Of a stretch of 64,000 bases of DNA, positions 51,764-61,282 are shown one piece after another; the first letter of the stretch is position 1, and each line of letters opens with the position of its first letter. The DNA is from an uncultured Bacteroidia bacterium (lineage in GTDB: Bacteria > Bacteroidota > Bacteroidia > Bacteroidales > F082), in the NCBI GenBank assembly GCA_902791165.1, contig CADAVB010000010.1:1-64000 (forward strand), read 5' to 3'. Under the pieces are notes generated by a model. It searched no databases, was not told the DNA's origin, and saw only the letters and a program-made list of their open reading frames with translations. The position numbers and the translations under genes were made by a program.

Positions 51764-53640
51764 TTACATTTTATCCATCTCCGAGTCATCCTCAATCCGC
51801 AGGTTGTCAATGATGAAACGCTGGCGTTCCATGGTGTTTTTGCCCATGTAGTATTCAAGCAGTTCTTTGATGCCAAAGTCGTAGCGGAGGATGACTGGCT
51901 CAAGGCGCATGTTGGGGCCGATGAAGCCACGGAACTCGTCGGGGGAGATTTCGCCCAAGCCTTTGAAGCGGGTGATTTCGGCCTGCTTGCCGCATTTCTC
52001 CTTGGCGGCTGAGCGTTCCTCGTCGCTGTAGCAGTAGTAAGTTTCCTTCTTGTTGCGCACGCGGAATAGCGGCGTTTGTAGGATATAAACGTGGCCGTTG
52101 CGCACAAGGTCAGGATAGAACTGGAGGAAGAAGGTGAGCATCAGCAGGCGGATGTGCATACCATCCACATCGGCATCAGTGGCGATGACGATGTTGTTGT
52201 AGCGCAGGTTTTCGATGTCCTCGTCGATGTTCAAGGCGGCTTGCAAAAGGTTGAACTCCTCGTTCTCGTAACACACTTTCTTGGTCATTCCCAAGCAGTT
52301 GAGCGGCTTGCCACGCAGGCTGAACACGGCTTGGGTCTGCACGTCGCGACTCTTGGTGATGCTTCCCGATGCGGAGTCGCCCTCAGTAATGAAGATGGTG
52401 CTTTCGAGGCGTTTCTCGTGGTTGGTGTTGAGGTGGATGCGGCAGTCGCGGAGCTTGCGGTTGTTCAGGCTGACCTTCTTCGCACTCTCGCGGGCGGCCT
52501 TCTTGATGCCGGCGATTTCCTTGCGTTCCTTTTCGTTGGCTTGGATTTTGGCCTGCAAAACGCTGACCGTTTCGGGGTTCTTGTGAAGGTAGTTGTCCAA
52601 GTGGCGTTTCAGTATGTCGAAAACGTAGGTTTTGAGTACAGGGCTGTCGTTGGTGCCGTCGGGGTTGTTGGGCGCGAGATGGGTGGAGCCGAGTTTGGTC
52701 TTGGTTTGTGCCTCAAAAACAGGCTCTTGAATCCTTACGCACAAGGCACAAATCAAGCCTTGGCGGATGTCGGCGGGTTCGTATTCCTTTTGGTAGAATT
52801 CGCGCACCACGCGGGCATAGCCTTCACGGAAAGCCGACTGGTGTGTGCCGCCTTCGGTGGTGTGCTGACCATTCACAAACGAATAGAAATAGTCGCTCGA
52901 CTGCCCATTGACGTGGGTGAACGCGGCCTCAAAATCGCCGTCCTTGATGTGGATGACGGGGTAGAGGCCTTCGCCTTCCATGTTGTTCTGCAAAAGGTCA
53001 AGGAGACCGTTCTTGGAGTAATAGCGTTTGTCGTTGTAAATCAGGCTCAAGCCGCGATTGAGATAAGCGTAGTTCCAAATGCGCTTTTCAATGTATTCAT
53101 CGACATAATGGTAGTTTCCGAACAAAACGGAATCAGGGATGAACTCGGTGAGTGTGCCTGGGTCGCCGTCGGAAGGAATGATGCCCGAATCGCTGACCAT
53201 TTTTCCTTGCGCAAACTCCACAATGCGGGTCTTGCCTTCGCGGATGGACTGCACCTTGAAATAAGAGGAAAGTGCATTGACGGCCTTGGTGCCCACGCCG
53301 TTCAATCCGACCGACTTCTGGAACACTTTGCTGTCGTATTTCGCGCCCGTGTTGAGTTTCGAGACGGCCTCGGCCAGCTTGCCGAGCGGGATGCCACGGC
53401 CATAGTCGCGGATGCGGACTTTTTTCTCCGCCTTATCGACCGTCACCTCGATTTTCTTGCCGAAGCCCGAAGTGAACTCGTCAATGGAGTTGTCAATCAC
53501 CTCTTTGATAAGCACATAGATGCCGTCGTCTTGCGAGGCGCCGTCATGTTGTCTTCGGTGTAGTTTTCAACCGTTGGAGTGGGGTCTTCGCTCTGCGTGA
53601 AGATGTCGTCTTGCAGTTCGTCTTTGATTTCGTTGTCCAT
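51764..53640 (-). pseudogene. parE: DNA topoisomerase IV subunit B, 5' deletion/frameshift
   Basis: The 583-residue open frame (51764-53515) has the GHKL ATPase glutamate ([11 protein letters not shown]), [24 protein letters not shown], the Toprim ITEGDSASG and [12 protein letters not shown], so it is a type IIA topoisomerase B subunit of ParE type. It has no ATG. The proper start is at 53640 (MDNEIKDELQDDIF, then TENYTEDN-type text), but at about 53545-53548 that frame breaks. The usual segment with H-I-R-x-R-P-G-M-Y-I-G is absent, and the text resumes out of frame at [16 protein letters not shown]. About 20 residues are deleted plus a frameshift. ParE is essential, so a local assembly error is a serious alternative. 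A TAATTTTG -7 element is at 53658-53665. Confidence 0.8.
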
Positions 53641-53929
53641 AGAAGCCTATTTGAGCGCAAAATTACAAAAAAAACGATTGCGTTGCATTCCAGGTTTTTG
53701 AATGAAACACGAATTTCCAAAAATTGTTTTTGGGGAATTTGTGGCAAATCGATGATAACTCGTGTTGAAAAATTGCTTCCATAAAAGAAATTTCTGTTGT
53801 TTTTACTGAAAATTGCTTCTATTAAGGCAAAAATCAACGAACCTACTTGTCACGCGCAACGACGACAATGGCATCACGCACCTGAATTTGCGGAGGTTTT
53901 TGATGGAGGGATTAGTATAATTGAAGGTT

Positions 53930-56170
53930 TTACCAACCCAATCGAATTGAAATATTCGGCAAAATCCCAAACATCGAATAGGCGTAAGCCCGCATCAAGC
54001 CCGATTCAATATCAGTCTCAAACTGATACCCCAACGGATTCAAGCGATTATACGCATTGAACACTCCGACACTTGCGCTCCAGTTGAAGCCGTTTCTGTA
54101 TTTCGGCGAGTGATAGGCGCACGAAAGGTCAAGGCGATGATAGGCAGGTGTGCGGCTCGCGTTGCGCTCGGTGTAAACCGGGACAGTCTGCCCCATGTAT
54201 TCGTAGAAGCCCACAGGCAAGGTGACGGGATGACCGCTCGAATACTGCCATGCGGCACTTGCACTCCAGCGCGGCGTGAACTGGTAGCAGCCATTGATGC
54301 GGAAGTCGTGCGGGATGTCAGACAAGGCCGAATAGGGATTGCCTGCGTTGATGCCGTCGATGGAATAAATCACACGCGAATAGGTGTAACTCATGGCTCC
54401 TGTGAACTTTCCTGCGTTCTTCGAAAGGTTCAGCTCCAGACCGTAAGCCTTGGAATTGCCGCTCCTCACTTGGTTGATGACATTCGGGTTGCTGATGAGT
54501 TGCGCATGGTCGATGAAGTCGATTTGGTTCTGGCCTTTCTTGTAATAGAGTTCAGCCGAAGCGGAATACTGCCCACCGAAATCAAGGAAGCAGCCACCCG
54601 AAACCACATCGGCGATGACGGGTTTCAACCCGTTGACCGCCGGAAACCACGTTTCAAGCGATTGATAGTCCAAGGCGGTGTTTTGCAGCACTTGGATATA
54701 TTGCACGTTCCGCGCATAACCGGCCTTCAGCGAGGTGTTTTCGTTCAGCATGACGTTCATGCTCACACGAGGCTCGGGATAAAACATCAGTTTCTCGTCG
54801 CTGTTCAAGGGCTGGAAGGCCGACAGGTGTACACCATAGTTGAAGCCCAGCCAATGCAAAGGCTTCCAATCGTTCAGAACGTATGCGGAATACTCCATCG
54901 CCTGATAATGCGGTAGGCTCATTCCAATGCTGTCCGATTCGCCAGGTGTGAAAGCATGGCGGACGGCACTCGCACCAATGCGCAGTTCACAATCCGGGGC
55001 GATGTAATAGCTCAAAGCGGCTTTCAGGTTGAGATCGGAAATGCCAGTGCGCCAATTGAATTTACGCCTTTTGAAACTGTAGTCGATGTCGTTGCTGTAA
55101 TCGCTTACGATGAAAGCTGTGTTGAGGAACCAGCGGCTGCCGAAGTTGTGCGTCCAGCGCAGGGTGCCCGAGGTGTTGCCCCAAGTGTTGTACATGCCTT
55201 GCGCTTGATAGATGCCGCCCATGGACTCAATGACATCGTGACCTCTGTAAAACGAGAGATAAATACGGTCGTTCTGCCCGATTTTGGTGTTGATTTTCGC
55301 GTTCAGGTCGTAAAACCTCGGCACGAGCGGCATGTCCTCGTTGGGTTTCACGAAAAAGTCGATGAAACTCCTACGTGCCGAAACCAGGTATGAAGCCTTT
55401 TCCTTGATGATGGGACCGTTAGCGGTCAAAGTGGCGGCAAAAGGACTCAACGCCACCGAAAAATCATGGTGGTTCACGTTGCCTTCCTTCATCTTGCAGT
55501 CGAGGACGGCAGAGACGCGCCCGCCATATTGCGCGGGCATGTTGCTCTTGTAAAGCGTCACTTGGTTCACCGCCTCAGCGTTGAAGATGGAGATCATGCC
55601 GAATAGGTGCGAGGGGTTGTAGATGGGCGCCTCGTCGATGAGGATGAGGTTCTGGTCGTTGGTGCCGCCGCGCACGAGCAGTCCCGACGAGGCGTCGCCG
55701 ATGGTCTTCACGCCTGATTGCATCTGCACAGCCTTGAGGATGTCGGCCTCGCCAAAAACGCTCGGGAGTTTTTGTATCGATTGGATGGTCAGCATCTCGG
55801 CATGGAACTCGTTCTGCTTTTGCGGTCGCTCCAAAGTTGTCGCCTCAACAGTGATTTCTCCCAACCCCACAGCGTTTTCCTCCAACTTGATTTCCAAGGT
55901 TTGGTCGGCATTGAGTTGAATTTCTATTTCTTTGGTGCTGTAGCCCAAATAGGCGCATTGCAACTTGTGTTTTCCTGCGGGCAAACGCAGCGAATAAAAG
56001 CCGTAGCCGTTGGCCGAGGTGCCTGTTTGAGAGGAGGCCTCATATAATGTGGCACCGATAAGCGTCTCGCCCGTGGCGGCATCGGTGATGTGGCCGCTTA
56101 AAGTATAGGTCTGTGCCTGAAGACAAACAAAAGAGGCAAAGAATAATATGGTGATGAGGATACGTTTCAT
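53930..56170 (-). CDS. TonB-dependent receptor with carboxypeptidase-like regulatory domain
   Basis: 746 residues. Signal peptide (KRILITILFFASFVCLQAQT), then a CarboxypepD_reg domain (YTLSGHITDAATGETLIGAT), plug (LPSVFGEADILKAVQMQSGV, LLVRGGTNDQNLILIDEAPI) and a barrel with a terminal aromatic (NISIRLGW). The partner lipoprotein of the DUF4249 family is encoded 3 bases upstream. Such pairs take up unknown ligands; the SusD-type glycan system is not present. Confidence 0.9.
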   Translation of the reverse strand: MKRILITILFFASFVCLQAQTYTLSGHITDAATGETLIGATLYEASSQTGTSANGYGFYSLRLPAGKHKLQCAYLGYSTKEIEIQLNADQTLEIKLEENAVGLGEITVEATTLERPQKQNEFHAEMLTIQSIQKLPSVFGEADILKAVQMQSGVKTIGDASSGLLVRGGTNDQNLILIDEAPIYNPSHLFGMISIFNAEAVNQVTLYKSNMPAQYGGRVSAVLDCKMKEGNVNHHDFSVALSPFAATLTANGPIIKEKASYLVSARRSFIDFFVKPNEDMPLVPRFYDLNAKINTKIGQNDRIYLSFYRGHDVIESMGGIYQAQGMYNTWGNTSGTLRWTHNFGSRWFLNTAFIVSDYSNDIDYSFKRRKFNWRTGISDLNLKAALSYYIAPDCELRIGASAVRHAFTPGESDSIGMSLPHYQAMEYSAYVLNDWKPLHWLGFNYGVHLSAFQPLNSDEKLMFYPEPRVSMNVMLNENTSLKAGYARNVQYIQVLQNTALDYQSLETWFPAVNGLKPVIADVVSGGCFLDFGGQYSASAELYYKKGQNQIDFIDHAQLISNPNVINQVRSGNSKAYGLELNLSKNAGKFTGAMSYTYSRVIYSIDGINAGNPYSALSDIPHDFRINGCYQFTPRWSASAAWQYSSGHPVTLPVGFYEYMGQTVPVYTERNASRTPAYHRLDLSCAYHSPKYRNGFNWSASVGVFNAYNRLNPLGYQFETDIESGLMRAYAYSMFGILPNISIRLGW

Positions 56171-56173
56171 GGC

Positions 56174-57085
56174 TTATTGGTTTTCGGGGGTGAGGGAGTT
56201 GTAGATATCGTGGTAAGTAAAGGGTTGGCGTCGCACATCGGAGGCAAAGAAATAGCCATAGCCGTTCTTGACATTGCCTCGCACGTTGCCCGAGATGGTG
56301 GCGAACAGGCCCAGGCTCCAGTCGTCTTCGTTGAAGACATCCAACAGGAAGGTGTAGAATTCGGGCGAGACCGAACAAGTGATGAAAGTCTCGTTTTGGT
56401 CGAGATAGTCTTCCGTGACGTGATAGGAATACCAGAACAGCCTGGCGGTGAACAGTGCCGAGAGCGACATGTCGTTATGGATGAATGAGACACTTTCGAT
56501 GCTGTCGATGGGGAAATCCTCAGACTGATAAAAGGTCAGGCCGCAAATCACAGGTTGTTCCCCAACGGTATAGATGTGCTTGTCGAACTGGAATTCATGC
56601 GCCATCATGCCCGATTGCATCTGATAACTCCTCACTTTTGTGTGGTCCTGGATGATTTGGAAGTAATCCGTGTTGCCCAAAGGCGTCAGATAGTCCTCGG
56701 CGGTGATGTCACCCGTAGGTGTTTCGACGACGAGTTTGTAGGTCTTGCCCGCCTCACCTTTGAAGGGTTGCTCCGAAACAAAAACCATCTTGTTGCGGTC
56801 GGCTTCCTTTTCGATATAAGGTATGGTGTCGTTTCCGCAAAGCACGAAAACACGGTTGATTTCGGGCAAAACATTCTGATTGTCGCCCCATTGATGCACA
56901 GGCGAAATGGTGACGCGGTGCTGGCGCATCTCGGTGGTCACATTGCCAAACACGGCGACGGTGCCGTTCAAGACCTCGCCATCCGGCTGGTCGAAACTGT
57001 TGATGTCAACTTCATCGATTCGGCTGCAAGCGACTGACAGCAAGACGATAGTCAACAATAATAAGGCTTTAAACTGTCTCATCAT
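56174..57085 (-). CDS. DUF4249-family lipoprotein
   Basis: 303 residues. SPII signal ending LLSVAC (Cys20), then an Ig-like N-terminal region (VAVFGNVTTEMRQHRVTISP) and the DUF4249 pattern (GKTYKLVVETPTGDITAEDY). The family is encoded almost always next to a TonB receptor in Bacteroidota, as here, and is thought to act as its surface partner. A long structured leader lies upstream (57163-57366). Confidence 0.85.
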   Translation of the reverse strand: MMRQFKALLLLTIVLLSVACSRIDEVDINSFDQPDGEVLNGTVAVFGNVTTEMRQHRVTISPVHQWGDNQNVLPEINRVFVLCGNDTIPYIEKEADRNKMVFVSEQPFKGEAGKTYKLVVETPTGDITAEDYLTPLGNTDYFQIIQDHTKVRSYQMQSGMMAHEFQFDKHIYTVGEQPVICGLTFYQSEDFPIDSIESVSFIHNDMSLSALFTARLFWYSYHVTEDYLDQNETFITCSVSPEFYTFLLDVFNEDDWSLGLFATISGNVRGNVKNGYGYFFASDVRRQPFTYHDIYNSLTPENQ

Positions 57086-57162
57086 ATTATTTCGGTTTGA
57101 AAATATAACACTGTATAGGGTTTATTATTGTCTTTCAGGGATCAAAAAGACTTTTCTCATAC

Positions 57163-57366
57163 AAGAAGCGTGGCCCTGTATGCTCACATCTTCAAGAGGA
57201 GGCCCTAGGAAAGCCCAATATAACAAGATGTTAATAGCAGTCCACGCTTTGAGCGTTTGGAGCTGCTATGCTCGCATAGTTATATTTGCTTTCCACTTTC
57301 AGATCAGCGATGTCGCAGTTGAAATTTCCTAGGTTTCCTCTTGCAACACGAAGCATAACGCTTCTT
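57163..57366. other. Strongly structured element: leader RNA, ncRNA or MITE-like repeat
   Basis: Nested complementary arms close a three-way-junction-like fold. Outer stem: AAGAAGCG (57163)/CGCTTCTT (57359), TATGCT (57179)/AGCATA (57352), AAGAGGA (57194)/TCCTCTT (57336), CCTAGGAAA (57204)/TTTCCTAGG (57325). Inner hairpin 1: AATATAAC (57217)/GTTATATT (57279), ATAGCAG (57234)/CTGCTAT (57263), ACGCT (57244)/AGCGT (57252). Inner hairpin 2: TTTCA (57297)/TGAAA (57320) with GCGA/TCGC inside. No coding frame of note. The strand is not certain; see the promoter at 57412. Confidence 0.6.
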
Positions 57367-57411
57367 TTCCATTATGTCTTGGTAATGAGAATTACGTCCC
57401 AAAACCAGTGG

Positions 57412-57419
57412 CAAAAATA
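57412..57419 (-). promoter_or_regulatory. -7 element upstream of the structured element
   Basis: On the - strand this reads TATTTTTG (TAnnTTTG). Transcription from about 57405 would carry the structured element as a 5' leader of about 320 bases in front of the DUF4249/TonB receptor pair. No good TTTG upstream element was found at 19-21 bases. Confidence 0.45.
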
Positions 57420-57445
57420 GGGAAAAATTGGGATGAGTAAGAGGT

Positions 57446-58656
57446 TTACGAAAGATTTGTATCAGATTTGTTTCCAAAAATGCCTTGCAACTCCGCTTTC
57501 AACCAGCTAAAATCCTCTTTTTCAGGAATTAACTGCCTCAATCGACTTCCTGTTTGTTTATGGAACACAACCCATTGATAAACAAACAAAGCCATATAAG
57601 TCAGCGAAGTGGTGATGGCCGCGCCTTTGATGCCTAAAGCTGGAATTAAGATAAAGGCTGCTATCAAAGTGATAGTCAGTCCGATGAGCGAAGCGTATAG
57701 ATTGTATTTCGGCTTGCCTGTTCCGGAGAAATAGTTGGCCAAAACGGTGTGAGCGGAGAAAAACAAAATGCCTGGTGCCATCAACAGGATGACGGGACGA
57801 ATGTCGGCGAACTCACCCGAGAAAATCCACTCGAAGAAATCTGTCGGGAGCAAACAAATCACCAACAAAGCGCTGAAAGTCAGCAAGATAGAAATCTTCA
57901 TAAAACGCAAGGTAAGTTGCGAGGCGCGTTGCTTGTTTTCGGTGTTGCTCAAGGCGGAAAATTCCACCAAACCGATGCTTTGACTGACGATATTCACGCC
58001 CTCGGTAACTTGTGTTCCAGAGGCATAAACGCCGATTTGTGGCTCGGTGCAGTTGGTGTGCAACAGATAGAGGCTCAGGCGTTTATTGAGCGTGCTGACC
58101 AAGGTGGAAAGTTGCATGAACGCGCCGTAATGCAGCATTTCCCTCAAACTGCCTTTCAATGGTTCGCTGGCTTCACGTTTCAAATCAAGACGGCCATCAT
58201 TGCGACTTGGGTGAGTATCTGAATGATAAACAGCCAGTTATATATGGCCACTTTTTCCTTTCCGAGAAAAAGGTTGAGGTTGAATTCGTGCAAGCTGTAA
58301 ACAAAAGTCATCAGCAGAACCAGCCAAGCATAACCCTCGGGGACGATGGTGTGATAAAATTTGGGGAAGAAATGTAAGATATTGAACAACAGGAGATAAA
58401 TTAGCATCACGAGGGCAATCCAGCCGTAGGAAACCTTCATCAACGTGGCGAGTTTCTTGCGGGGAGTGAAATAGACCAATCCGCTGCCGGCGATGAGTTC
58501 GATGCCTATTAATAAAAAGGTGATGTCGGTTTGGGCGATGAAGGCCTTTCCCCATTCGGCGGCACCGAGGAATTTGGTGCCCATGATGAGGGTGGCCAAC
58601 TGGGTCAGCACATTGACGGCTCGCGCCGCGCCCGTTCCGAGTATCTTCTTGAACAT
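57446..58656 (-). pseudogene. Oligosaccharide flippase (Wzx-like), split by a frameshift
   Basis: The 5' part (58656-58180, 158 aa) starts MFKKILGTGAARAVNVLTQL and has about five membrane segments. It ends at MMAVLI followed by TGA. The 3' part (58183-57446, 245 aa) continues from a TTG overlapping that stop (KREASEPLKGSLREMLHYGA) with about six more segments and a soluble tail. Together they give about 403 residues, near the family length, so a one-base indel at about 58180 explains the split better than two genes. It would flip lipid-linked sugars across the inner membrane if intact. Coupled translation of two halves is the alternative. Confidence 0.7.
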
Positions 58657-58791
58657 TCCGATCTAAAATGACTTTGAAAGCGCAAAAATAGGCAAAATCT
58701 TCCTACTTTTGCAAATTCTTTTGACCTGACTATTTCCCGTAGGGTCATCTGCCCGTGACGGATGCCTTACAGGTTTTTGATTCGATAAAAT

Positions 58792-59751
58792 ATGCGCAAA
58801 CTGCTGATAATTATAGGAATATGTTGTATGCCGCTTTTCGTTCAAGCCCAATTGAAGGCTTGTCGCAACTGCATCAAAGACGGTTACGACTTTTGGCTTT
58901 ATGAGCCGGAAGGAGCCGATTCGGCAACCAAAAAGCCCGTTGTGATGTTTTTGCACGGCAAGACGCTCTCTGGCTCCGACCTCTCGATGGTGAAGCGATA
59001 CGGGTGCATCGACGCGCTGAAACGAGGCCGGAAAATCGATGCCATCGTGGTGGCTCCGCAAACCCAAGGCGCTTGGAATCCCCAAAAGGTGATGGATGTT
59101 TATGACTGGGTGAGAGGACATTGCAGCGTCGATACAAACCGTTTCTATGTCATTGGGATGAGCATGGGCGGCTACGGTACGCTTGACGTGGTGGCTGCTT
59201 ATCCCGACAAAATTGCCGCCGCAATGGCCATGTGTGGCGGCGCAACGGCGAAGTCGCTTTGTGGCCTCAATGAAGTACCGCTGTGGATTGTGCATGGCAC
59301 CGCCGACAGCGCCGTGCCCATTGGCTGCTCGCAGAGAGTGGTGGACGCGATGAAAGAATGTGGCGATACTACAAGGTTGATTTTTAGCTCGTTGAAAGGT
59401 GTGAATCATACCCGTTTGGCGCGGGTGTTCTATCTTGAACAGACCTACGAATGGCTTTTCTCTCATTCGCTTACCGATTCGACACGCAGCCTCAACCGCG
59501 ACTTCAGCATTTCAGACAAGATTTTGGCCAAAGCCTACAAGGACTACGATAAGGATTTCGTCGTGAAGGAAGTGCCGTTTAAGCCTTCGGACGATGCACA
59601 ACCTGACAAGAAATATTATGTTGTCAAAAAAGGCGACACGTTAAGCGAAATCGCTGTGAACCAATGTACTACGGTGTCGATTTTGTGCAAACTCAACAAC
59701 ATGAAGCGAACCGACAAACTAAAGGTTGGACGGAAAATCAGGGTGAAATGA
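58792..59751 (+). CDS. Secreted alpha/beta hydrolase with C-terminal LysM domain
   Basis: 319 residues. Signal peptide (RKLLIIIGICCMPLFVQAQ). The esterase-type hydrolase has nucleophile Ser in GMSMGGYG, a preceding VVMFLHGKTLSGSDL oxyanion segment, a probable acid in VHGTADSAVP and a His in GVNHTRL. The C-terminal 45 residues are a LysM repeat (YYVVKKGDTLSEIAVNQCTT), a peptidoglycan-binding module. It is probably an envelope esterase, perhaps on cell-wall or glycan acetyl groups. TACTTTTG at 58704-58711 is a likely -7 element. Confidence 0.8.
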   Translation: MRKLLIIIGICCMPLFVQAQLKACRNCIKDGYDFWLYEPEGADSATKKPVVMFLHGKTLSGSDLSMVKRYGCIDALKRGRKIDAIVVAPQTQGAWNPQKVMDVYDWVRGHCSVDTNRFYVIGMSMGGYGTLDVVAAYPDKIAAAMAMCGGATAKSLCGLNEVPLWIVHGTADSAVPIGCSQRVVDAMKECGDTTRLIFSSLKGVNHTRLARVFYLEQTYEWLFSHSLTDSTRSLNRDFSISDKILAKAYKDYDKDFVVKEVPFKPSDDAQPDKKYYVVKKGDTLSEIAVNQCTTVSILCKLNNMKRTDKLKVGRKIRVK

Positions 59752-59755
59752 CACA

Positions 59756-59792
59756 AGAAAACGGCCCGCCGAATCCGGCAGGCCGTTTCAGT
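59756..59792 (+). terminator. Intrinsic terminator
   Basis: AAACGGCC and GGCCGTTT form the outer stem (59758-59787), continued by GCCG/CGGC around a 3-4 base loop. The flanking A and T runs are short, so it can serve both convergent genes. Confidence 0.7.
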
Positions 59793-59811
59793 TTGAAATC
59801 CAACGTCAGAT

Positions 59812-61101
59812 TTAATCGACTTTAATGTCCTTGTTCACGTTCTTCGAACCCACGAGGGCATAGAAAAGGATGTAGGCGGCGCAGAACAGCACGACGACGT
59901 AACTAGTCATGTAGCTGCCCGTCCAGTCGGCGACGAGGCCTTGCAGACCCACCATGATGGCGAAGCCGAAAACCATGGTCATAAAGGCACCCGAGGCGAT
60001 GGCGGTGTATTTGCCGAGGCCTTCGGTGGCAAGGTTGAAGATGGCGCCCCACATCACCGAAGTGCAAAGACCCACGAGGATGAAGGCGAAGATGCCCACG
60101 GGAACTTCAGCCCAGATGAGCTTCAGATTGGCCCAGTCGATGCCCGGCACCTTGACCTGCCAGGTTGTTGGGGCGAACATTCCGAACAGCACAAGGGCGA
60201 TGGCCGCGATGGAAACCGTTGTCACCATGGCCTTGGACGAAACCTTTGCGCCGATGGCACCTCCAACGAAACGCCCGATGAGCATCATCAGCCAATAGAC
60301 GGCCACGATGAGGCCCGCGATGGTGCCGCTCATGCCGATACCAGGCGTGGCTGCGGTAGGTTCGGAAGTCAGATACTGAAGAATGTAAGTAGGCGTTCCC
60401 ACCTCAATGCCGCCATAAAGGAAGATGGCCAAGATGCCAAGTTTGAAGTGGCGGAACGAGAAGGCACTGTACTTGTCCTTCACTTCCGATTTCACTTCCA
60501 CGGGCTGTTGCGGCTCCTCAATCTTGGTGAACAGGATGACGATGAATCCGATGACGAAGATGCCCAAGGCAATCAGCAGGGCAGGGGTGGCATCGGAAAT
60601 CTTAGCCTTGGTGGCCTCGCCGATGAGCGCGCCCATGAGGATGTAAACCGCCACGGCAGCCGCCGAGTTGAACACGCCACCGATTTGGATGAGTTGGTTA
60701 CCTTTGTTGCCGCCTCCGCCGAGCAGGTTCAGCATGGGATTGACGACGGTGTTCAACATGCACATGCAGAAGCCGGCGATGAAGGCACCGATGAGATAGA
60801 CACCGAAGCCCATGCTGCCGCTGGCCCATTGCACGAGGATGCCGACGATGCCCACGGCAAGGGCCATCAGAGCGGTTTTCTTGTAGCCGAACTTCTTGAT
60901 GAGCATACCCGAAGGGATGCCCATGACCAAATAGGCAATGAAATTGCCATAGTTTCCGATTTGCGACAGGAAATTGCTGGCGCCGAATTGGTTTTTCACG
61001 ATGACGGCCATCGGTGAGCAGAGGTTGGTCACGAAGGCGATCATGGCGAACAAGGCGATCATGACGATGATTGCGCCCCATTGTTTCGTTTTTGTACTCA
61101 T
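59812..61101 (-). CDS. MFS sugar transporter, glucose/galactose/fucose:H+ type
   Basis: 429 residues from the ATG at 61101 (MSTKTKQWGAIIVMIALFAM). Twelve membrane segments. It is similar to the FucP/GluP group (FVTNLCSPMAVIVKNQFGAS, then IPSGMLIKKFGYKKTALMAL and NTVVNPMLNLLGGGGNKGNQ). It lies downstream of galM and a nucleotidyltransferase on the same strand, which points to galactose or glucose uptake. Confidence 0.85.
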   Translation of the reverse strand: MSTKTKQWGAIIVMIALFAMIAFVTNLCSPMAVIVKNQFGASNFLSQIGNYGNFIAYLVMGIPSGMLIKKFGYKKTALMALAVGIVGILVQWASGSMGFGVYLIGAFIAGFCMCMLNTVVNPMLNLLGGGGNKGNQLIQIGGVFNSAAAVAVYILMGALIGEATKAKISDATPALLIALGIFVIGFIVILFTKIEEPQQPVEVKSEVKDKYSAFSFRHFKLGILAIFLYGGIEVGTPTYILQYLTSEPTAATPGIGMSGTIAGLIVAVYWLMMLIGRFVGGAIGAKVSSKAMVTTVSIAAIALVLFGMFAPTTWQVKVPGIDWANLKLIWAEVPVGIFAFILVGLCTSVMWGAIFNLATEGLGKYTAIASGAFMTMVFGFAIMVGLQGLVADWTGSYMTSYVVVLFCAAYILFYALVGSKNVNKDIKVD

Positions 61102-61282
61102 TATTTTTAGATTTAAGATTTTACCATGGTTACTCAACTACGAATTTCACGAATGACACGAATTGATTGGGATAGAATTTTTCAGTTTTGTTGCGGATAA
61201 ATACAAATTCGTATGATTGCAACTTTAGTTGCCAAATTCGCAAAATTATATTCGCTTAATTCGTTAGATTCGTAGTTCCTTT

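Noticed and set aside
53797..54060. 87-codon + strand frame after parE
   Set aside because: It overlaps the 3' end of the well-supported TonB receptor gene on the other strand and has no recognisable features.
57217..57290. tmRNA, from a - strand reading with YNYASIAA-like codons
   Set aside because: The tRNA-like ends (GGGGCTGA start, TTCGAATCC arm and CCA end) are absent.
57163..57366. Hammerhead ribozyme in the structured element
   Set aside because: The three-stem layout and a GAAA before the last stem are suggestive, but the CUGANGA core and the cleavage-site NUH are missing at the required places.
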